Shown piece after piece: positions 42,601-54,600 of a stretch of DNA of 64,000 nt. Every line of letters begins with the position of its first letter. The first letter of the stretch is position 1. Position numbers and translations under genes: made by a program. Source of the DNA: Gari tellinella. Lineage: Eukaryota; Mollusca; Bivalvia; Cardiida; Psammobiidae. The stretch spans positions 28,860,479 to 28,924,478 of the forward strand of contig OV277861.1 in assembly GCA_922989275.2 (NCBI GenBank), written 5' to 3'. The notes beneath the pieces were generated by a model. The model was not told the DNA's origin. It was given only the letters and a program-made list of their open reading frames with translations, and did no database searches.

Positions 42601-45600
42601 AACCAAAATTCACAGGTCCCTTCCCTGCATGATGAGAAAGATAAATATGAAATTTTGTTACAATAGACAAAATGTAAGTAAAATTATTATCAGGAAACAA
42701 TATATTGTTAAAAAAATTGTGTAAAGGGGCATAACTCTGAAAATATGAAGTCAAACCAAAAACCCGTAATATATGTTAAGACACTTCATTCATTGTATCA
42801 CCATATCAAATTTGAAATAAATTGAATAATAAATGGTATGGAATATTTGTAGGAAGTTTAATCAAAATCGGTAAATAAATGAAGGTGAGAGAGCGCTAAC
42901 AAGAAAAGTTAACGGACGGACGTACGGACGGACGGACTTACTGACGGACAGCGCTGGGTATACCAGAATACGACCGTCGATGACGGGCGTATAAAAAGAA
43001 GGTGGTTTGGTGGTTTTAATCCAAACAGGCTGCTTTGGAACAAATGAGATAAGCCGAAATCCTCTTCCTGTAATCATTATCATGTCATCTCATCATGCAT
43101 CCCTCATCATTTATGGGCGCTTGTCTCGCAGATCCTGGCAAATCTAGCTCTTCGTTGGCAGACAAAACAATTTTACCACCCGCACAATAGTTATGATCAA
43201 CTAAAACATGTTTTTCATTTGTTTCCGCACCGGCCACTCGTCGATTTGCAAACTTTTCCACTCAGGGCTCAATTTCTCACAGGGCCCCGACACGATTGCT
43301 TTTTGAGAAAAAAAACGTCAGAAGTATATCGATTTTTTTCTCTAAAAATAGCAATCGTGTCGGTCCCGTGTGCGCAGTCAAGCATTACCCAGTGAAGACC
43401 TTAATTACAATTCTAAATGCCTATAAACTTATAAAGGTATCTATGGGTTAACATCTGCATGCTTCTTCATAAAGATTGGACAGTTATCGCAAGTTTGGTT
43501 TTGTCATTACAATTTTATTCAAATAAGGTATATAATTGCTCTCCATATAGAATTATAATGACCAATTTTCTTGTTTATTTATGACAATGCTGCAATACAT
43601 GTACAGTGCTCCCTCTCTACAATGACACCCTATCGGAGACACAGATTGTGTGTGCTGTTCAGAGGTAATCGTTATAGAGAGGGAAAATTAGGACATTTGC
43701 AAACAGCTTGAATCCACATCAAGTACCGGGTAACGTGGCGTCTGATTTGGATTCAAGCTGTTTGTCATTTGTCATTATATCTATTCTATCCAAATATTTA
43801 CTAATGAAACTTTGAGAAAAACAGCAGACGACAAATTAAAGCAGACAGTATTGCAACCATGAAAAGGTTGGACATAAATGTCTTGTTTGGGGCAAGGCAG
43901 CAAGGATCGTTGAGAGGGACGATGTAGGGAGGGGGAATGTACATACAAAGTTGGCATTGAGGTAGTCCATTTTCTCCTTCAGTTCTGGAGAGTAGATGTT
44001 GGGGTACGGCATTCCAATCATTATAACACACCTGCAAATAAAATAATTTCACACATATATCATTTCATACAGTCGAAAATCGATACTTCGAACTCGTGAT
44101 ATTTAGAACATACCCATATTTCAAAGTTCAAACGTGGCTAAGACACGTTTGAACTTTGAAATACAGGTATGTTCGACTTAAGCGAGATCAAGTTATTGAA
44201 ATTAAACTTATGAAATATTGGTAAGGTCCATATGATGATTTAAGCGATTTCGAAGTATCGAGTTTCGACTGTATCATATAATCTATTTTCTTTTAGCTCA
44301 TATGAGTTTGAATCAAATAGATAACAGAATTCATTGTTTTCCCATAATCTTTTCCCCATACATTTTTTTCTCAGTATTTCAGACAAGATGATTTCAGGCT
44401 TAAAGTAAATAACAATAATGAGCATTTTGCTTTACTATCAATCCATTTTAAACCAGTTATCCAATAGCCTGTGTCTAGTTTTGAAGAAGCTGATCACTTA
44501 AAGCAGGTTGAAAGTAAGGCAGAAGGCTTGTTTTGTTTGTTAATGTCCATAGCTCAAATTCTGCTTTACTTTCAGCCTGCTGTAAGCCAGCACAGATAGG
44601 ATATAGAAACTATTTCTTATGTTGTATATTCCTCAGTGTATAAAGTGGAACTTCACTAGACGAATCATTTAAAGGCGTAAAAGGCATATTCATGGATTTA
44701 AAGATACAATATAACCTCTCTATTACTACCATTACAAGAGGCCCATGCGGGCCTAAATATCGCTCACCTGGAAAAACCAACACAAGGGTCACATGACCCC
44801 AGGGGTTGGATCATTTTTTATCCCAGAGACATACATTGTAATTTCAAAAATCTTGCTGATGAACTTGAAAATTAAGTGTGCTGTCAAATATTTTCTACAT
44901 GGATGGTTTCAGACAGGAAGACTTTTCATTGAAAAAAATCTATTTTTAGCTAATATGACTCAGATATGCAACAGCCTAGAACCATTTCAGCAATATTGGT
45001 AAAGAACATCTAAAAGTGTCACTATGCTAAATATTAAAGCTCTTGCCATAGTAGTTTCAGAGAAGAATATTTCACTACATAACTCTATGTAAAATTGGAC
45101 ACCTAGGGCCTTGGCAGTTTTAACCCAAGGGGCATAATTTTAACAAACTTGACAGAGGACCTAAAGATGATGCTTTGTGCCAAATATCTAAGCTCAGGGT
45201 ACTGTGGTTTTAGACGAGAAGATTATTCAAGTTTTCATTGAAAAAATCTATTTTTAGCTCCTGTGACCTAGATATGCAATGGACCGGAACCATATTAACA
45301 ATATTGGTTAAGGGATTCTATAAGTGTCATCACGCCAAATATGAAAGCTCTGGCCATATTAGTTTTAGAGATAGAGATGTTTGAAGATTTCACTATATAA
45401 CTCTATGTAAAATTACGACCCCCAGGGCGGGGTCATTTTTTACCCCAGGGACATAATTTGAACAATCTTGACAGAGGACCTGTAGATGATGCTTTGTGCC
45501 AAATATCTAAGCTCAAGGTACTGTGGTTTCAGACAAGAAGATTTTTTAAGATTTCATTGAAAAAATCTATTTTTAGCTCCTGTGACCTAGATATGCAACG

Positions 45601-48600
45601 GACCGGAACCATATAAACAATATTGGTTAAGGGCTTCTAGAAGTGCCATCATGCCATATATCATAGCTCTGGCCATATTATTTTCAGAGATAAAGATGTT
45701 TGAAGATTTCACTTAATATAACTCTATGTAAAATTACGACCCCGGGGCAGGGTCATTTTTTACCCAAGGGACATAATTTGAACAATCTTGATAGAGGACC
45801 TAAAGACGATGCTTTGTGCCAAATATCTAAGCTCAGGGTACAGTGGTTTCAGACAAGAAGATTTTTTAAAAAAAAAATTTAAAAAAAAATCTATTTTTAG
45901 CTCGTGTGACCTAGATATGCAACGGACCGGAAATGTTTGAACAGCTTTGAAAGAGGACCATATAAAGATCATTCAAGCCAAGTTTGGTAAAAATCTATCC
46001 AGTAGTTTGGGAGGAGATGTCGTTTAAAGAAATTGTTGACGACGAACGGATGAACGACTACGGACAGAGGACGATCAAAATAGCTCAACTTGGCACTACG
46101 TGCCAGGTGAGCTAAAAAGGAAGGCATATTCATGGAGTAATAATTTAAGGATACGATGTAACCACTCTATTACTACCACTAGAAGGAAGGCTAATTAATG
46201 GTATAAAAGACAGGAGACTGCTTAAAGCAAGGTGACAGTAAACCAGAAAACTCCTAAAAGTGCTTTTTATTATACTGTCACCTTGCTTTAACTTCATACC
46301 CTGTATGTTTTTAGTTTTGAGGTTTGGAAAACATTTAAACCAGGTTGAAAGTAAATCAGAATGCACCTTAAGGCGCATTCTGCTTTACTTTCAGCCTGCT
46401 TAAGATACCATATGCTAGAATATAGAAAATATTTTTTTTGGGTACATGTTTATGACTTTATTAACTGGAACTTCTTCAGTGGAGTAATATTTACGGCGTA
46501 AAAAGGCATATTTATAGGGTAATGATATAAGACTATCATAAGTACAGACTAACCTGCCCAGGCTGTCTGAGAAGTTGATACCCTCGCTCATCTTACCTCC
46601 TACAACACACAGCAGCACCGAGCCAGTCACTGTTCCACTACAGTTCTACAAAATAAATATACATTATCACATATACAGACAGTCACTGTACCACTACAGT
46701 TCTACAAAATAAGTATACATTATCACATATACAGCCAGTCACTGTACCACTACAGTTCTACAAAATAAATATACATTATCACATATACAGACAGTTACTG
46801 TACCACTATAGTTCTACAAAATAAATATACATTATCACATATACAGCCAGTTACTGTACCACTACAGTTCTACAAAATAAGTACATGTATACATTATCAC
46901 ATATACAGACAGTTACTGTACCGCTAGAGTTCTACAAAATAAATATACATTATCACATATACAGACAGTCACTGTACCACTAGAGTTCTACAAAATAAAG
47001 ATACATTATCACATGTACAGGCAGTCACTGTACCACTACAGTTCTACAAAATAAATATACATTATCACATATACAGCCAGTCACTGTACCACTACAGTTC
47101 TACAAATTAAATATACATTATCACATATACAGGCAGTTACTGTACCACTACAGTTCTACAAAATAAGTATACATTATCACATAAACAGACAGTCACTGTA
47201 CCACTACAGTTCTACAAAATAAGTATACATTATCACATGTACAGGCAGTCACTGTACCACTACAGTTCTACAAAATAAATATACATTATCACATATACAG
47301 CCAGTTACTGTACCACTACAGTTCTACAAAATAAGTATACATTATCACATATACAGCCAGTCACTGTACCACTACAGTTCTACAAAATAAGTATACATTA
47401 TCACATATACAGCCAGTTACTGTACCACTACAGTTCTACAAAATAAATATACATTATCACATGTACAGACAGTCAATGTACCACTACAGTTCTACAAAAT
47501 AAATATACATTATCATATATACAGCCAGTTACTGTACCACTACAGTTCTACAAAATAAATATACATTATCACATATACAGACAGTTACTGTACCACTAGA
47601 GTTCTACAAAATAAGTATACATTATCACAGATACAGACAGTTACTGTACCACTAGAGTTCTACAAAATAAATATACATTATCACATATACAGACAGTCAC
47701 TGTACCACTAGAGTTCTACAAAATAAATATACATTATCACATATACAGACAGTTACTGTACCACTATAGTTCTACAAAATAAATATACATTATCACATAT
47801 ACAGCCAGTTACTGTACCACTACAGTTCTACAAAATAAGTACATGTATACATTATCACATATACAGACAGTTACTGTACCGCTAGAGTTCTACAAAATAA
47901 ATATACATTATCACATATACAGACAGTCACTGTACCACTAGAGTTCTACAAAATAAATATACATTATCACATGTACAGGCAGTCACTGTACCACTACAGT
48001 TCTACAAAATAAGTATACATTATCACATATACAGACAGTCACTGTACCACTACAGTTCTACAAAATAAATATACATTATCACATATACAGCCAGTTACTG
48101 TACCACTACAGTTCTACAAAATAAGTATACATTATCACATATACAGCCAGTCACTGTACCACTACAGTTCTACAAAATAAGTATACATTATCACATATAC
48201 AGCCAGTTACTGTACCACTACAGTTCTACAAAATAAATATACATTATCACATGTACAGACAGTCACTGTACCACTACAGTTCTACAAAATAAATATACAT
48301 TATCATATATACAGCCAGTTACTGTACCACTACAGTTCTACAAAATAAATATACATTATCACATGTACAGACAGTCACTGTACCACTACAGTTCTACAAA
48401 ATAAATATACATTATCACATATACAGGCAGTTACTGTACCACTACAGTTCTACAAAATAAATATACATTATCACATGTACAGACAGTCACTGTACCACTA
48501 CAGTTCTACAAAATAAATATACATTATCACATATACAGGCAGTTACTGTACCACTACAGTTCTACAAAATAAGTATACATTATCACATATACAGGCAGTT

Positions 48601-51600
48601 ACTGTACCACTAGAGTTCTACAAAATAAATATACATTATCACATATACAGCCAGTTACTGTACCACTACAGTTCTACAAAATAAATATACATTATCACAT
48701 ATACAGACAGTTACTGTACCACTAGAGTTCTACAAAATAAATATACATTATCACATGTACATCCAGTCACTGTACCACTACAGTTCTACAAAATAAATAT
48801 ACATTATCACATATACAGACAGTTACTGTACCACTAGAGTTCTACAAAATAAATATACATTATCACATATACAGCCAGTTACTGTACCACTAGAGTTCTA
48901 CTAAATAAATATACATTATCACATATACATACAGTTACTGTACCACTAGAGTTCTACAAAATAAATATACATTATCACATGTACAGACAGTCACTGTACC
49001 ACTAGAGTTCTACAAAATAAATATACATTATCACATATACAGACAGTTACTGTACCACTAGAGTTCTACAAAATTAGTATACATTATCACATATACAGCC
49101 AGTCACTGTACCACTACAGTTCTACAAAATAAATATACATTATCACATATACAGACAGTTACTGTATCACTACAGTTCTACAAAATAAATATACATTATC
49201 ACATGTACAGACAGTCACTGTACCACTACAATTCTACAAAATAAGTATACATTATCACATATACAGACAGTTACTGTACCACTACAGTTCTACAAAATAA
49301 GTACATGTATACATTATCACATATACAGCCAGTTACTGTACCACTAGAGTTCTACAAAATAAGTATACATTATCACATATACAGCCAGTCACTGTACCAC
49401 TACAGTTCTACAAAATAAATATACATTATCACATATACAGACAGTTACTGTACCACTAGAGTTCTACAAAATAAATATACATTATCACATGTACAGACAG
49501 TCACTGTACCACTACAGTTCTACAAAATAAATATACATTATCACATATACAGGCAGTTACTGTACCACTACAGTTCTACAAAATAAGTATACATTATCAC
49601 ATATACAGACAGTTACTGTACCACTACAGTTCTACAAAATAAGTATACATTATCACATATACAGACAGTTACTGTACCACTACAGTTCTACAAAATAAGT
49701 ATACATTATCAAATATACAGACAGTCACTGTACCACTACAGTTCTACAAAATAAGTATACATTATCACTTATACAGACGGTTACTGTACCACTAGAGTTC
49801 TACAAAATAAGTATACATTATCAAATATACAGCCAGTTACTGTACCACTAGAGTTCTACAAAATAAGTATACATTATCACATATACAGACAGTTACTGTA
49901 CCACTAGAGTTCTACAAAATAAGTATACATTATCAAATATACAGACAGTTACTGTACCACTACAGTTCTACAAAAAAAGTATACATTATCACATATACAG
50001 ACAGTCACTGTACCACTACAGTTCTACAAAATAAGTATACATTATCACATATACAGACAGTTACTGTACCACTAGAGTTCTACAAAATAAATATACATTA
50101 TCACATATACAGCCAGTTACTGTACCACTACAGTTCTACAAAATAAATATACATTATCACATATACAGACAGTCACTGTACCACTAGAGTTCTACAGAAT
50201 AAATATACATTATCACATATACAGAAAGTTACTGTACCACTATAGTTCTACAAAATAAATATACATTATCACATATACAGCCAGTTACTGTACCACTACA
50301 GTTCTACAAAATAAGTACATGTATACATTATCACATATACAGACAGTTACTGTACCACTATAGTTCTACAAAATAAATATACATTATCACATATACAGAC
50401 AGTCACTGTACCACTAGAGTTCTACAAAATAAATATACATTATCACATGTACAGGCAGTCACTGTACCACTACAGTTCTACAAAATAAATATACATTATC
50501 ACATGTACAGGCAGTTTGATTTGCAATGAAAATCAAGTGATTTATTACATTCAAACATGAGTTAAAAATAATATTTGTTTGAAGCTACATTGTATTTCAA
50601 AATCTACCCATGCATGATAAAGTAAGAGTCTAGACATGTCACAATGTTAAACTTTGACACCACATTTTGACCTTGACCTTTGAGATATATGAACTTGGGT
50701 TTTAATTCTCAATGTAGTTAACATGTCTTGCTTCATAAATGCTCTGATTTCAAAAGATTTTACTGTACAGCTCTCCCTCTCTACAATATGACACCAAATG
50801 GGAGACAAAAATTGTGTGCGTTGTTCGGGAGTTGTTATAGGGAGGGAAATTGACTTATGTTTGCAAACAGCTTAAATCCAGATCAGACACCGTGTTTCGT
50901 GGTGTCTGATCTGGATTCAAGCTGTTTGTCACTTGTCCTTAAGTTTTTATGTCAGAATATCCATTATGTAATTTTGACAAAAACAGCAGATGACAATTTC
51001 CAGTAGACAACATTGCAGCCGTGAATAGGTTGGACATAAATGTCTTGTTTGGGGGAAGAGCGGCAAGGGTCGTTGTAGGAAAGGAATTGTTGCTGGGAGG
51101 GCCGTTGTGGGGAGAAGGCACTATATAAATAATCAGTGGCAGAAGGGTTTATTTAACCCATTACCCCATAAATAAGCCTTTATAGTATTCATCCACTGAA
51201 GAAAATAGTTCCAATTTGTACATCCATGAATATGTATTTTAAGAAATTTTTATATATATCCTAGCAAATGGTAGCTTAAAGTAGGCTGAAAGTAAAGCAG
51301 AATGCGCCCTCAGGCGCATTCTGCTTTACTTTCAACCTGCTTTAAGTAGTAATTTGTTTTCAAAACTAGAAATGGGCTATTAGCCCGGGGCATAAGTCGA
51401 AAAATACTTCACTTCATGATGCAAGCAAACCACTTTGCAGGTTTACTAACATGATCATTGTCTACCGAAAAAAGCCGTTAGCCACTTAAATATCCCTGGC
51501 AGATTCAAGATGGCGGCCATTTTCAAAATGGCCGCCATTTCCATGTTGTATAAGTTATGTCGTAATGGTTATTTCAATGGCAGTTCAAAAATTCACATAA

Positions 51601-54600
51601 AAATAACAAGTATGAGATGTATAATGTAAATCATCAATTGTGGATTTAATAAATACTGCTAATTATTCAAAATGGCCGCCAAAAATTCAAAATGGCGGCC
51701 ATTTTCACTATTTTCAATTGTACTTTAACTACATGTAAATTTGAAGGATTATAAAACAATTTTCCGCGACCGTGTGTAAACTTTTCTGTTCTTAGGCTAC
51801 TATTTAAAGTTATCAAAGTCTATACATTTGTTTTATGCATTATTTCCAATACGATTTCCACGTCCAAACTACCTAATAACACGAATATACTAACAAAATT
51901 CCTTCGTATGAATTCATTTTTATCTAAATAAGTCTTGTCGGACTTTTGGGAAATGGTATTTTTGAGGAAAGTTGACAGACCACCGTTTTGCCATAATTAA
52001 GGTGAGCTGAGTCTATTTCTGTTGTCTGGTGCCTTCTCCCATGAAGTTGAAAGCCAAAATATGGTAAACAAAAACAATAAAATGGCCTCCAAAACACTTA
52101 TTTTCTTTAGTTTATCAGATCTTTCGGGGATCAAACACACTTATTACATCTGCTTCTCCGAAACCACATGACTGATTACAACGAAACTTAACATGAATAT
52201 TCTTTGGACCAATCTCTTTCAACATATTGATTCCTTAAAGAACTTTGATTGCCATGGCGACAACAGTAAAAAACTGTACAATTTAAAAATACACACACAC
52301 ACACAATGCCCAGAACGTATATGTTTGAAGTATAGTAATACCTAGCAGACGTCAGTCAAGTTTGTTTATAACATATTCCTTCATCTAAATTGCAGTGGTG
52401 TAAAATACACTGAAAACCATATTGCAATATGGAGAAACTGTATTGCAATATAAGTAGATTGACCCTACGCGGGGATTAATAGCCTTACTCAGACGTATCG
52501 TATATAGGAAAAATATTTTTAAAAAGTCACAAAGCCCAAATTTAGATATTTGATGTGAAGTATAACGTTGTAGACCTCAACCCAGTTGTTAAAAGAATTA
52601 TAGCCCTGAAATAATAAATCACCCGCCCATGGGTCACTAGCTTTAGATATATCTAAATGGGAAACTTTATAAAAATCTTATCAAAAGCAGCCTCGGTTTT
52701 TAGTGTAGAGTATCGCATTGACGACCTCTATCAACTTTGTTAAAATCATAGCCCTTGTTTTAGAATTTGGTATCTATAGTTTGATGGTTTTACATATACT
52801 TGTATTTGAATACCTAAAAGTAATTCATGTCAAGACCTTACAGCAGCATAGTCCCCTTTTATGACGATTCCCTCCTTACAACAATGATTACAACTGTTGC
52901 CCATAACAATTCCGTCTAACACATAACGTATTTGTCTCCCGCTGAGTATTGTTGTAGCGAGTCAGCGCCTCAGCGGTGTAGATTTCTTTCAAGTATGTTT
53001 TAATAGTAGCTGTCATGTCAACATATTACTGATGAAAAAGCTTCTTTAAAAAAACAAAAAACAAGAAGAGTCCTTACCATAATGTGACACATCCTATAAG
53101 TATATTTTGTCCAGATTGAAGTAGAATACCTCTATCAGGTTAGTTAAAATCAAAGCGCTAGTACATGTACTAGAATTGTCCCCGTCCAGAGGCTTTTGTG
53201 TAAAAATCCATTACACTGGGGAGCGATATAGGGGGTTTACGGTCCTCTTGATTAAGCAGTTTGATCGTACAAACCATACTCAAAAAGGAAAACTATATGT
53301 GAATGAAATTCACCAGCTATCAACAGAAGTGTTAGATGAATGTTTAAAATAGAAACGTTGTAGCGATGATATCTAAGCATTGATTCAACTAGGTTGATCC
53401 TGTCAAGAGCCAAGAATTGCTAAATAAACAGAAGAATAGGGAGATGGAATTATTGGTAACACTATAACCACAACATCCTTAATGAGACAATTCTTAACCT
53501 TAGCAATAGACCAAACCTACAAACAGGCGAATGCAATAATCAAAGGTAACGGGTGCAATTTGCATCACAGAGGACCTTCAGCTCTAAGACGCTGAATTAT
53601 GGCAGGACCCTAGGTCAGTCGATTATGTACAGAATACGATGAAGAATCTATCGTCAAACACGCCTATGGTAGCGCGAGTCACCATGAGCAACAAAGAGTG
53701 CGCTTATATCACTGCTTTAGAATGTGACAAGGTTGACATCAACCATCAATGATATCGGCAATCCTTTCCAAGAAGACTTAGATCTCAGTGCTATTATTTT
53801 AACAACCTATTTAGTTGTAAAGTTAAAAGAGGTCTTCTAGGCGAAATCTCTACACTAAAAATTGAAGCCATTGGCTATAAGGTTTAGATAATAATTTTTT
53901 AAAAGTTTCCTTTTTTAAATCTATGTGAAGTTTTTTTTTCATTTTATTTATCATATTGCATTGTACAGCACAAACACACACTATGTGTAGCATTCTTACA
54001 TCAACATATCTGGAGAGATAATAGACCAAAACATCTAAGCTAAAGTAAATGTGCTATTCAATATAACATAAGTCTTGGAATAGTTGAAGAAAAAAAGTAG
54101 ATGGCAAAGAAAGAGAAGAAAAAGAGGAAGACGAAAAAAGAAAAACAGTTAAAGAGAAAGAAAAGTATATGGAGAGGTGAGAAAACAGCTATTGTTTTTT
54201 AATCTACAGAAGAAATCCGTCCCATTTTGCATGATGCAGGGCAAGTTTGTCTTTTCGTTGGGCAATATGTCTCTCTGTATGGACTTTGTCCTGCATGTAT
54301 TTTTTAAAGAGTTTGAAGTTTGGTCTTTCTTTTAAACATTTGCATCGAAAGATGTAATATTTTGCCAGTAAGATGGAATAATTTACAGGTGTTTTGTATA
54401 CTTTTTGTTCTGGTAGCCCTAATGAAATTGTTTCAAAATTTAAATTTATAGTGAGATTATTTGCTTTGAACATATTCAGTATGTTTGACCAGATCTCTTG
54501 TGAGTATCTACATTCCCAGAAAAGATGGTAAATGTTCTCTGTGTTTTGGCAACAGAAGTCACACAAAGTAGAATTTACTATGTTGTATTTAAAAAGTTCT

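Noticed and set aside
46625..50516. 56-bp repeat as a coding tandem-repeat domain
   Set aside because: 56 is not a multiple of three and two-unit readings meet stops; it lies in an intron.
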